Assembly (NCBI GenBank): GCA_023150495.1
Contig: JAKLKT010000224.1
Span: forward strand, 1 to 13,171
Length of the DNA: 13,171 nt
Reading direction: 5' to 3'
Source of the DNA: Planctomycetota bacterium
GTDB lineage: Bacteria; Planctomycetota; PLA2
The position numbers and the translations under genes were made by a program. The notes under the pieces were generated by a model that saw only the letters and a program-made list of their open reading frames with translations, did not search any database and was not told the DNA's origin. Position 1 is the stretch's first letter; the number at the start of each line of letters is the position of its first letter. Positions 1 to 7,447 of the stretch are shown here, in pieces.

Positions 1-1028
1 TCCAGGGCCTCGCGCGTCCGGCGCGCGCCGTCGAGCGCGATCGCACGGTCCAGGCGGGGCCGGGCGAGCGCGCGGCGCATCGCGTCGGCGAGGGCGGGGG
101 GCGTCGCGTCTTCCGGCGCCACGGACTCGACCGCGCCCATCTCCGCGAGCCGGCGCGCTCGCAGCCGCTGGTCCGACATCCGCGGCGACGGCACCACGAC
201 GGCCGGCACCCCCGACAGCAGGATGTCCGCGCAGGTGTTGTAGCCGGCGCGGCTCACGGAGAGATCCGACGCCGCCATCTCGCCCGCGAGGTCGCGCGTG
301 AAACGACGCACGTCCGCGTGCGGGGAGAGCCGCGCGAGCTCATCCTCCGGAAGGAACGGCCCGGCGAACGCGACCAAGGCGCGGCCGTCGCCCAAGGACC
401 GCCACGCCTCGATGCAGAGGGGCAGCAGGTCGCCCGCCTCCGCGCCACCGCCCGCGCTCGCGAGGACCCGGCGCTCCGGCACCCGGGTTCCCGGGGCCCT
501 CCCGCATACGTAGCCCGTGTACGTGACCGGCACGGCGATCTCCCGCGCCCACGGCAGCTGGTCCTCGAGGCGGGTCACCGCGGGGTCGCCGTGCACGAGC
601 AGCGCGTCGAACCGTTCGCGGAGCGTCGCGGGCGCGCGCACGTCGCTGCCGAGCGCGATGTCCCGGTGCGAGCAGGCGACCCTCGCGCCTTGCGCCGCGT
701 CGATCAGCGCGAACGCCTCCTCCGCGAGCTCCCACTTGCTGAACGGGAAGTGCTCGACCACCACCACGTCGGGGCGGATCCGCGCCGCCGCCTCCGCCAG
801 GATGCGCCTCCTCTCGTCGAGCGGGGCGCCGACCACGCGGCCCTCTTCGCGCCAAAGCACCGGGAGGTCCACGAAGTGCACGCCGGGCGCGTCCCGGGCC
901 CCGGGGAAGGGCCTGCTTCCCGACGCGAGGTGGACCTCGTGCCGCGTCGCGAGCTCCCGGGCGATCGCGAGCGTGCGCGTGTAGTGGCCGAGGCCCGTGA
1001 GCGGCTGGCAGTAGAGGAGCGCGCGCAC
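1..1028 (-). CDS. COG4671-like glycosyltransferase (partial, C-terminus off window)
   Basis: Open minus-strand frame from a GTG at 1028 to the window edge; 342 codons are visible and the C-terminus is missing. The N-terminus reads LLYCQPLTGLGHYTRTLAIA, the G-x-G-H nucleotide-sugar transferase start of GT-B enzymes of the predicted-glycosyltransferase group COG4671 (MurG/UGT-like). A glycine-rich turn (LASAGGGAEAGDLL) begins the C-terminal Rossmann half near residue 193. SRAGYNTCADIL (residues 259-270) is the donor-binding signature of this family. No signal peptide or membrane segment is seen, so it is probably cytoplasmic or peripheral. GTG at 1028 is the only ATG/GTG start candidate directly before the first beta strand; a CTG lies two codons upstream, and no strong Shine-Dalgarno site is visible. 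It is divergent from the oxygenase gene at 1069 across about 40 nt. The sugar donor and acceptor cannot be read from the sequence. Confidence 0.82.
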   Translation of the reverse strand, partial: MRALLYCQPLTGLGHYTRTLAIARELATRHEVHLASGSRPFPGARDAPGVHFVDLPVLWREEGRVVGAPLDERRRILAEAAARIRPDVVVVEHFPFSKWELAEEAFALIDAAQGARVACSHRDIALGSDVRAPATLRERFDALLVHGDPAVTRLEDQLPWAREIAVPVTYTGYVCGRAPGTRVPERRVLASAGGGAEAGDLLPLCIEAWRSLGDGRALVAFAGPFLPEDELARLSPHADVRRFTRDLAGEMAASDLSVSRAGYNTCADILLSGVPAVVVPSPRMSDQRLRARRLAEMGAVESVAPEDATPPALADAMRRALARPRLDRAIALDGARRTREAL

Positions 1029-1068
1029 GGCCAGAGGGTAGCAGCCGGGTTTCTGGTAGAAAACCGGC

Positions 1069-2021
1069 GTGCTGGACAACGGACTCACGCGATGGGTGGC
1101 GAGGAAGCTCGAGGACGACCACAACCGGCTTCTCGGATCGCGGGCGACGATGCGGATCGCCCGCGCGTTCAACGGCCTGAAGAACCGGCGTTGCGTCCGG
1201 TTCCGGGAGGAGGGGTTCCGCCGCCTCGACGAGCTGATCCTCGAGAACGGGCCGCCGACGCGGCCGCCCGTCGAGATGAAGGACGGCTGGGCGATCGACA
1301 CGTCGAGGTCGCTCCCCCACCTCGACCGGCTGCTCGAGGAGTCGCAGGGCATCATCGCGGAGCGCGGCGGCGTCGTGCGCGGCGGCGGCAGCCGCGAGTT
1401 CTTCCAGCAGATCGTCACGGACGCCCACATCGAGCGCTGCCCGTCGATCCTCGACTTCGCGACCTCGTCGGACGTGCTCCTGCCGGCGATCCGCTACCTC
1501 GGCTTCATCCCGACGCTCTCGGCCGCGAAGCCCCTCGGCGTCCGCCTCGCGGAGTCGGACCAGCGCTTCGTGCCCGACTGGGACGGGAGATACCGCGCGA
1601 GCCAGCTCTTCCACTGCGACTACCACGACTCGCCGATGGTCTACGTGATCGTCTGCCTGCGCGACGTGACCAGGCAGTCGGGGCCCTTCTCGTTCCTGCC
1701 GATAGGGGCGTCGGACCGGACGAGATCTACTCCGTCGTCGACCGGAAGGAGCTGATCGAGCTCGCGTATCCGGCGGGGACGGTCCTCTTCCTCGACAGCA
1801 GCCGTTGCTTCCACTACGGGAGCCGGGACTGCACGATCCCGCGCTACCTGATGATGTACGCGTACGTGTCGGTGCGCCGCACGGACTTCACGGACCTGCT
1901 GCGGAAGGAGAGCCCGGTGCCGCTCGCGGACCCCGCGACGCGCGACAGGCGGATGCGCTACCCCGTGAAGCCCGGGGACTCGCTGCTCCGCCGCATGGTG
2001 CTCGACCGCGGGCTCGCGTAG
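1069..2021 (+). pseudogene. Phytanoyl-CoA dioxygenase-like Fe(II)/2OG oxygenase, split by a 1-nt frameshift
   Basis: The first part reads from GTG 1069 to a stop at 1753-1755; the rest continues in another frame to TAG 2019-2021. An in-frame TAG at 1057 excludes an earlier start. Restoring one base in the G-run 1705-1708 joins FSFLPIG to GVGPDEIYSVVDRKEL and gives about 317 aa, a normal length for the PhyH family. The iron ligands are visible: HCDYHD (H182, D184) in the first part and FHYGSR in the second, with the distal His at 1812-1814 and the 2OG-binding Arg at 1824-1826. Both halves are needed for a complete facial triad. The family hydroxylates or halogenates small molecules using O2 and 2-oxoglutarate; the substrate is unknown. 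Its 3' end overlaps the Lgt-like gene convergently by 64 nt. It could be a recent pseudogene or a sequencing or assembly error. No classical X-XXY-YYZ slippery heptamer is present. Confidence 0.78.
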
Positions 2022-2647
2022 AGCGCCCGGCGGACGGCGAGAAGCGCCGCGCACGCGGCGACCGAAGCGGCCGCGATCCACTGGTGGAGGGTGAGGCCCA
2101 GCGCGACCGGGACGTGGTTGCCCCGCAGCGGCTCCAGCGAGAACCTCAGGACGCCGTAGCCCGCCCCGAACGCGAGGAACGCCTCCCCCGGCACCCTCCG
2201 GCGCCGGCGCGCGAGGACGAGGAGGCCCGCGAGCCCGAGCGCCCCGAGCGACTCGTAGATCTGCACCGGGTGCCGGCCGCCCGCCGCCCACGGGAGGTCG
2301 GCGGGCGTCCCGCGGCAGCAGCCCTCGAGGAAGCACCCGACCCGGCCGACCGCGATCCCGAGGGCCATCGCCGCCGCGAACGTGTCGCCGACGCGGCCGA
2401 GAACGAGCCGGCAGGCCGCCGCGTAGGAGATCCCCGCGGCGACGCCCGCGACGAGCGCGCCGTAGAGCGCCCGGCTGCCCCCCGGCCCCTCCGTGATCCA
2501 CCCGAGCGACCATGCGCCGAGGAGCCCGCACGCGACGACCAGCGGCGCCATCCGGTCGACGTGGACGCGGTCGATCTCGGCACCCCTTCGTGCGACCCAC
2601 CAGCCGAGGACGAGCGCCGCGAGGACGAGCGCGCCGTAGGCCGTCAT
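1958..2647 (-). CDS. Lgt-like (prolipoprotein diacylglyceryl transferase family) membrane protein
   Basis: 229 aa, shorter than typical Lgt (about 260-290). Several hydrophobic segments (about residues 3-19, 33-50, 61-80, 90-101, 133-146, 187-205) fit an inner-membrane protein. The Lgt core is recognisable: GRVGCFLEGCCRGTPADLPW (101-120), HPVQIYES (126-133) and RFSLEPLRG (168-176). Compared with the E. coli signature around R143 (GRIGNFINGELWG), the Arg (R102) and final Gly (G113) are kept, but N146 becomes C105 and E151 becomes C110, and the HGGL motif is replaced by LYGALVAG. It therefore belongs to the Cys-rich GCF-x-x-GCC subgroup of Lgt homologues, not the housekeeping enzyme. ATG 2647 overlaps the stop of the upstream lipoprotein gene (ATGA), implying translational coupling. 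Its last ~21 codons lie antisense to the 3' end of the oxygenase gene. Whether it transfers diacylglycerol is unproven. Confidence 0.82.
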   Translation of the reverse strand: MTAYGALVLAALVLGWWVARRGAEIDRVHVDRMAPLVVACGLLGAWSLGWITEGPGGSRALYGALVAGVAAGISYAAACRLVLGRVGDTFAAAMALGIAVGRVGCFLEGCCRGTPADLPWAAGGRHPVQIYESLGALGLAGLLVLARRRRRVPGEAFLAFGAGYGVLRFSLEPLRGNHVPVALGLTLHQWIAAASVAACAALLAVRRALYASPRSSTMRRSSESPGFTG

Positions 2648-3303
2648 CCGGTCACGGTCTCGAACAGCGCCTTGAGGAGCGCCTTGTCGGTCAGCCGGCG
2701 GTAGGTGACCGTGACGGAGTAGAGCTTCGGGTTCCTCCCGTGCTCCGCGAGGACGCGGCCGAGGAGCGCCCGCGCCTCCTCCCCGGTCGGGACCTTCGCG
2801 CCTTCCGCGGGGGGCTCGTACGACGCGTGGCCCGGCAGCGCCCGGAGCGGCGCGAGCGCGTCGAAGCCGGGATCGACCCCGCGCGCCTCCGCCTTTCCGC
2901 CGTCCTCCGCGAGCGCGATCGCCGCGACGAGGAAGCCGGGCACCTTGCCGTCCGCGACGGCCTCGCGCGGGTAGAGCGGCTGCGCCGTGAGGAACGTGAC
3001 GCCCCCGATCGCCGCGAGCCATGCCTTGTAGAGCCCTTCGCTCTCGATGCGCGCGCCGCCCCCCGAGCGGTCGATCTTCACGGAGCGCATCGCGTACGCG
3101 CGGCCGTCGAACGGCAGGAGCACGACGACGTCGCCGTCGGAGCCGTCCTCGTTGATCTCGACCCACGTCCCGGCGAGGCGCTCGTCGATCCTGCTCGCCT
3201 CCGGGTCGCCGGCGCCGACGGGCAGGCACGCGCCGAGGAAGAGCACGACCGCCGCGACCGGCAGCGAGAGGAGCAGGGGCAGGATCCAGTTGCGGGATGC
3301 CAT
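2644..3303 (-). CDS. Small lipoprotein, lipocalin-like domain possible
   Basis: 219 aa. The N-terminus is a lipoprotein signal: a short positive region (MASRNW), a hydrophobic stretch, and a lipobox LGAC with the lipidated Cys at residue 26. The mature part opens with RLAGTWVEINEDGSDG followed by short beta-rich segments (VVVLLPFDG, YAMRSVKIDR), reminiscent of lipocalin-like domains that start with an L-x-G-x-W motif. I do not recognise a specific family. The start is well supported: GGAGG (plus positions 3310-3314) lies 6 nt before ATG 3303. Cys26 is the only cysteine, so it is an unlikely lanthionine substrate. It follows the LanC-like gene after 44 nt and shares an ATGA with the Lgt-like gene, so a lipoprotein is translationally coupled to a lipidation-enzyme homologue. 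Function unknown. Confidence 0.8.
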   Translation of the reverse strand: MASRNWILPLLLSLPVAAVVLFLGACLPVGAGDPEASRIDERLAGTWVEINEDGSDGDVVVLLPFDGRAYAMRSVKIDRSGGGARIESEGLYKAWLAAIGGVTFLTAQPLYPREAVADGKVPGFLVAAIALAEDGGKAEARGVDPGFDALAPLRALPGHASYEPPAEGAKVPTGEEARALLGRVLAEHGRNPKLYSVTVTYRRLTDKALLKALFETVTG

Positions 3304-3309
3304 GACAGA

Positions 3310-3314
3310 CCTCC
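3310..3314 (-). promoter_or_regulatory. Shine-Dalgarno site of the lipoprotein gene
   Basis: GGAGG on the minus strand, 6 nt upstream of ATG 3303. It is the clearest ribosome-binding site in the minus-strand cluster. The genes joined by ATGA/GTGA overlaps lack one, which fits re-initiation for those and independent initiation here. Confidence 0.7.
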
Positions 3315-3347
3315 GCCACCATGATCCCCCGGCAGGCACAAAAGCCG

Positions 3348-4655
3348 CTACCTGCCTCCCCCTTCCCGGGGCCCATCCGCGACCATCAGCGGCAGGGGCG
3401 TGCCGGCCGGGTCGGCGAGCCTCAGGAGGAAGTGGCCGATCCCCGCGAGGCCGAGCATGTACGACGAGTCGTAGCCCGTGGCGAGCGCGAACCCGTCGCC
3501 CTTCGGCTCGAGGAGCGCCGTCGCCCAGAGGCGCGCCTCCGCGAGGAGCGCCTCCTCCCTCGTCAGCGCGTACGCCTCGAGCAGCAGCCCCGCGTTGCCC
3601 GCCACGCCGTGGCACTGGCAGCCGCCGGCGCGCGCCGTCCGGCCGAGCCGCCGGGTGGTCACGAGGCACCGCTCGAGCGCGGGGCGGAACTGCTCCCTCC
3701 CCGCGCGCACGAGCGCCGCGAAGAGGAGGCCGTTCCCCGGCGGCCCGTGGCACCACTGGACGCGGATCGCGTCGCCCTCGATCGGCGGCACGGTCCGGTG
3801 CCAGATCCACCCGTCGCGGTCGTCGGGCATCGCGTTCCTCGCGACGAAGCGCCCGGCCCGCTCGGCGAGGTCGAGGAATCGCCCGTCGCCGGTCGCCTCC
3901 GCGAGCCCGAGCAGGAAGTAGCCGATCCCCGCGGCGCCCTGCGCGAAGCCGTTGTAGATCCGCGAAGTCTCGTCGTCGAGCTCGCGCCAGCACACCGTGC
4001 GGTCGACGGCGATCGCGCGGGTCGCGAGCCAGTCGCCGAGCCGGACGGCCGCGTCGAGGTCCTCCTTCGCGCGCGTCGCCGCGTGGAGGTTCAGCCGGAA
4101 GATCCCGATCCCGGCCGCGCCGCGGAGCACTCCCGTCGCCTTCGGCTCAAGGAGCCCCTTCGCGCACTCGCGCGCCCGCGCGAGGAACGCCCCGTCGCCC
4201 GTCGCGCCGAAGGCCTCGAGGCACGCCTGCCCGACCCCCGCGCGGCCCGAGTAGAGCCCGGGGTCGTCGCCCATCGCCGCGACAGCGCGGTCGAGCGCCG
4301 CGCGCGCGGCGTCGAGCCACTCCTTCTTCCGCGTCGCGCGGTAGAGGCCGTCGTGGAGGATCGCGACCCCCGCCTCGCCGGAGTACACGGAGGGGTCGTC
4401 GCCGGGGCTCCGCGCGAGGATCGCGCGTCCCGCCTCCTCGGCGAACGCGACGCACCTCGCGGGATCGCGCAGGAGGTCCGCGGCGGCCGGGTGGACGGGG
4501 TTCACCTCCTCGTCGCCGGAGGCCGCGAGCTGGAAAAGGAGGAAGGCGGGGAGGCCCCATCTTGCGAAGAGGAGCACGTGCGAGCTGAACACGCGACCCG
4601 GCCTCGCACCCATGCCAGACGCTTGGAAGGCATCTCTCCGGGTCGCCCGGGTCAT
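3348..4655 (-). CDS. LanC-like (lanthionine synthetase C family) protein
   Basis: 435 aa from ATG 4655. The body shows the seven-fold G-x-x-G helical repeats of the LanC alpha/alpha toroid: YSGEAG (91), YSGRAG (135), LRGAAGIG (177), GFAQGAAGIG (236), CHGPPGNG (302), CHGVAGN (348), GLAGIG (402). All three zinc ligands of nisin cyclase NisC are present: C302 (WCHG), C348 and H349 (CQCHG). R298 matches NisC R280. The catalytic-region His (NisC H212, in GLAHG) is Q239 here. LanC proteins add Cys thiols to dehydroamino acids; eukaryotic LANCLs add glutathione. No LanB or LanM is nearby. Residues ~24-47 form a hydrophobic stretch ending AASGDEE that could be a signal peptide or anchor. ATG 4655 overlaps the M16 stop (ATGA); ATG 4613 is an alternative start. 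The first ~40 codons are unusually rich in A/T-ending codons. Confidence 0.87.
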   Translation of the reverse strand: MTRATRRDAFQASGMGARPGRVFSSHVLLFARWGLPAFLLFQLAASGDEEVNPVHPAAADLLRDPARCVAFAEEAGRAILARSPGDDPSVYSGEAGVAILHDGLYRATRKKEWLDAARAALDRAVAAMGDDPGLYSGRAGVGQACLEAFGATGDGAFLARARECAKGLLEPKATGVLRGAAGIGIFRLNLHAATRAKEDLDAAVRLGDWLATRAIAVDRTVCWRELDDETSRIYNGFAQGAAGIGYFLLGLAEATGDGRFLDLAERAGRFVARNAMPDDRDGWIWHRTVPPIEGDAIRVQWCHGPPGNGLLFAALVRAGREQFRPALERCLVTTRRLGRTARAGGCQCHGVAGNAGLLLEAYALTREEALLAEARLWATALLEPKGDGFALATGYDSSYMLGLAGIGHFLLRLADPAGTPLPLMVADGPREGGGR

Positions 4656-7399
4656 TGCACGGTCACCGGCGCGATCGTCGCGAGATCCGCTTGGATCTTC
4701 GCCGCGTCGCCGACCACGACGATCAGGAGGGTGTCCGGGTCGATCCGCGTCCGGGCGATCCGGCGCAGATCGTCGGGGGTGGCCGCCGCGTGTGCCGCGA
4801 GGGTCCTCTGGATGTAGTCGGGCGTCAGGCCCATGTTGTCGGCGAGCCAGACGTCCGCGACCACCGCCTCCGGGGCCTCCCAGCGCGAGGCCAGTTGGCC
4901 AGCAACGCAGTTGCGGGCGCGACGGATCTCCTCTTGCGTCGGCCCCTCCCCTCGCAGCTGCTGAAGGACATCGAGGAGATCCGCCAATGCCTCGCTTGTC
5001 CGAGCCGTCTCTGTCGAGGTCCGCATCCAGAAGATGCCCGCCTCCCGCTCCGCGGCGAACCCGCCGTCAGCCCAGTAGGTGAGACCTTGGCGCTCCCGAA
5101 GCCGCTTGTTGACGCGCGAGGTCGGGGTGCCCCCGAGGATCACGCTTAGCAGGTGAGCGCCGGCCCAGTCGGGATCGTGTCGCGTGATCGCGATCTGCCC
5201 GACGCGGATCTCGCTCTGCACGGAGCCGGGGCGGTTCACGATCACGATGCGGCGCTTCTCGCGGCCGGGCGGCGGCCTCGGCACGGGCTCGGGAGGAGGC
5301 CCCGTGGCCTTCCAATCCCCAAAGTGACGCTCGGCACTGCGAAAGGCGGCTTCGGGCGCGACGTCTCCCGCGACGTAGAGCACCGCGACGTCGGGGCGCC
5401 CGAACCGCCCCCACCACTCGAGCAGGTCCTCGCGGGTGAGGCGTCTCATGTCGTCGACCGCACCCGTCGCCAGCCGGCCATACGGGTGTGTCCCGTAGAG
5501 GTGCCGTCCAAAGACCGCGTCCGCCAGCTCGGTCGCGTCGCGAAGGCGTGAATCCAATGACCGGATCAGCATCCCGCGTTCGAGCTCGAGGTACTCCCCG
5601 TCCATGCGCGGGAAACGTGCCATCTCCGCGAGCAGCTCCACGACGGCATCGAGTTGTTCCGGAAAGCACCTCGCCACGACATGGGCCGCGTCGTGGTCCG
5701 CACGGCCATGGAAGGTCACGCCCGCGCCCTCGGAAGCCTCCAGGAGGGCCGTCGCGTCGCGCTTGGCCGTGCCTCGCGTGAGCAGCGACACCGCGAGGTT
5801 GGCTGCGCCCGGCTTCGCCTCGGATGCCGCACCGAAACGGAACGAGAGGCTGCACGAGGCCAGGGGCACGTCGCGATCCGGAACGACCACGACTTCCAGG
5901 CCATTGTCGAGCCGGCGGCGCGACTGCGGGATGGTGGGGAAGGTTGCCAGCGGGGGACCGATCGGGGGCGACGCCGGGAAGGACGCCGGTCGCTGCAGAT
6001 TCGCCTTCGTACCGGTGCGTCGCGCGACAAGGTTCCCGGGCGGCAACGCCGGTACCGCTCCCTCCTCGGGAGCGACCGGTGGTCCACCGGGTTCCACGCG
6101 GACCCTGGTTCTGTTCGACTCGGGGAAGTAGCTCCGGGCGACACGGAGGAGATCGGCGGCGGTGACCTGGTGCACCGCGTCCAGGCGAAGGTTCACCTGT
6201 TCCGCGTCCCCGAGGGACGCCGCCCAGCCGAGCTGCCGTGCGGCCCCCGAGACGGTTCCGCGAGCCACAGCATCCTCCGCCGTGAGCCAACGACGCGCCC
6301 GCTCAAGCTCCTCGTCCGTCACGACCCTCTCCATGGACTGGTCGAGCTGCGCCTCGATCGCCTCGAGCGCCCGCTCCTCGTCCCCCGCTCCCTTGAGTTG
6401 TGCCGCCACACCCCAGAGGCCGTGATCCTCCATCTCCCTCGTCATGCATGGATAGACGTTGTGGGCGAACGGGCGCTCCCACATGACGGCCCGGTACAGC
6501 CGACTTCGATGCCTACCCGCGAGGATCCATGACAGGAGTCGGAGCGGGACGACATCGGGGTGACCGAAAGGGACCGTGCGGACGAACACGCCCACGAGGG
6601 GCAACTTCGCGTGCGCATCCCGGACGCGGAGGTCGCGGCGCTCCTGCTGGGGTCGCTCGATCACCCTCGTCCGGGCCGGCAGCGGACTGCTCGGAATCCA
6701 TCCGAAGTGGCGCTCCGCGAGCGATCGGGCTTTCGCGTGCTCGATGTCGCCGGCGATCACCAGCACCGCGCTGTTCGGCACGTAGTGCTTGGCCCAGAAG
6801 GCCTCGACTTCCTCGAGCTTCGCGGCCCGGAGGTGCGCGATCGACCCGAGCGTCGGCCAGCGGTAGGGATGCTCCCGGAAGACCGCGGCCTGCACCTGGT
6901 CCGCGAGGAGGCCGTAGGGCCGGTTGATCTCCTGTCGACGTTCCTCTTCGACGACCTTGCGCTCCGTGTGGAAGTTGCGCTCGTCGATCCGGAGGAAGGC
7001 CATCCGCTCCGCCTCGAGCCAGAGCGCGAGCTCGAGCTGGTTCGCCGGGAGCTCGTTCACGAAGCACGTCGCGTCGGACGTCGTGTAGGCACCGGCGCTC
7101 CCGCCGACCGATTGGATCAGATCCGCATGGTCGCTGGGACCGACGCGGTCGGTCCCCCGGAACATCATGTGCTCGAAGAGGTGCGCGAAGCCCTGCCGGT
7201 CGGGCGCCTCGTCCTTCGATCCCACGTGGTACCAAACCTGGACGGCGACGATCGGCCAGGCGCGCCTCTCGAGCGTCACGACGCGAAGCCCGTTCTCGAG
7301 CCGATGCTCGCGGAAGTCGTAGGGCCGGTCTCCCGCGCGCGCCCCGGCGGCAAGGAGCGCGACGGCCAGGAGCAGCCGCAGGCCAGTCATTGGCGTCAT
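4652..7399 (-). CDS. Secreted two-domain M16 (insulinase/pitrilysin-family) zinc metallopeptidase
   Basis: 915 aa. The N-terminal signal peptide (MTGLRLLLAVALLAAGARA) has a likely cleavage after ARA (residue 22), so it should act in the periplasm or on the outer face. The first M16 domain carries the inverted zinc motif HLFEH (H73, E76, H77) with the third ligand in the Glu cluster ERKVVEEERR (about E151-E153). The second half starts near RRLDNGLEVVVV and lacks HxxEH, as expected for the structural C-terminal M16 domain; LRERQGLTYWADGG is the usual conserved C-terminal motif. This is the processing-peptidase type (one active and one inactive domain in one chain). M16 enzymes degrade or trim peptides and sometimes mature RiPPs. 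It lies 48 nt after the hydrolase gene and overlaps the LanC-like start by ATGA. Third-position A/T is clearly higher than in its neighbours. ATG 7390 is an alternative start; no strong Shine-Dalgarno site is seen. Confidence 0.93.
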   Translation of the reverse strand: MTPMTGLRLLLAVALLAAGARAGDRPYDFREHRLENGLRVVTLERRAWPIVAVQVWYHVGSKDEAPDRQGFAHLFEHMMFRGTDRVGPSDHADLIQSVGGSAGAYTTSDATCFVNELPANQLELALWLEAERMAFLRIDERNFHTERKVVEEERRQEINRPYGLLADQVQAAVFREHPYRWPTLGSIAHLRAAKLEEVEAFWAKHYVPNSAVLVIAGDIEHAKARSLAERHFGWIPSSPLPARTRVIERPQQERRDLRVRDAHAKLPLVGVFVRTVPFGHPDVVPLRLLSWILAGRHRSRLYRAVMWERPFAHNVYPCMTREMEDHGLWGVAAQLKGAGDEERALEAIEAQLDQSMERVVTDEELERARRWLTAEDAVARGTVSGAARQLGWAASLGDAEQVNLRLDAVHQVTAADLLRVARSYFPESNRTRVRVEPGGPPVAPEEGAVPALPPGNLVARRTGTKANLQRPASFPASPPIGPPLATFPTIPQSRRRLDNGLEVVVVPDRDVPLASCSLSFRFGAASEAKPGAANLAVSLLTRGTAKRDATALLEASEGAGVTFHGRADHDAAHVVARCFPEQLDAVVELLAEMARFPRMDGEYLELERGMLIRSLDSRLRDATELADAVFGRHLYGTHPYGRLATGAVDDMRRLTREDLLEWWGRFGRPDVAVLYVAGDVAPEAAFRSAERHFGDWKATGPPPEPVPRPPPGREKRRIVIVNRPGSVQSEIRVGQIAITRHDPDWAGAHLLSVILGGTPTSRVNKRLRERQGLTYWADGGFAAEREAGIFWMRTSTETARTSEALADLLDVLQQLRGEGPTQEEIRRARNCVAGQLASRWEAPEAVVADVWLADNMGLTPDYIQRTLAAHAAATPDDLRRIARTRIDPDTLLIVVVGDAAKIQADLATIAPVTVQ

Positions 7400-7447
7400 T
7401 CTAGGGGCCCCGCGCGCCTCGGTGCCACACAGCAGGTCACTGCGCCT

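Noticed and set aside
1695..1715. Programmed -1 ribosomal frameshift in the oxygenase
   Set aside because: The region around ATAGGGGCG does not contain an X-XXY-YYZ heptamer, and I see no clear downstream pseudoknot; a point indel or sequencing error is simpler.
318..2021. Long plus-strand frame (567 codons) reading through the glycosyltransferase and oxygenase
   Set aside because: Only the last ~100 codons are real (second half of the oxygenase); the rest is low-complexity Arg/Pro/Ala antisense to the glycosyltransferase.
3304..3347. RiPP precursor peptide next to the LanC-like gene
   Set aside because: The gap is only 44 nt, the neighbouring overlaps leave no space, and the adjacent lipoprotein has a single Cys used for lipidation.
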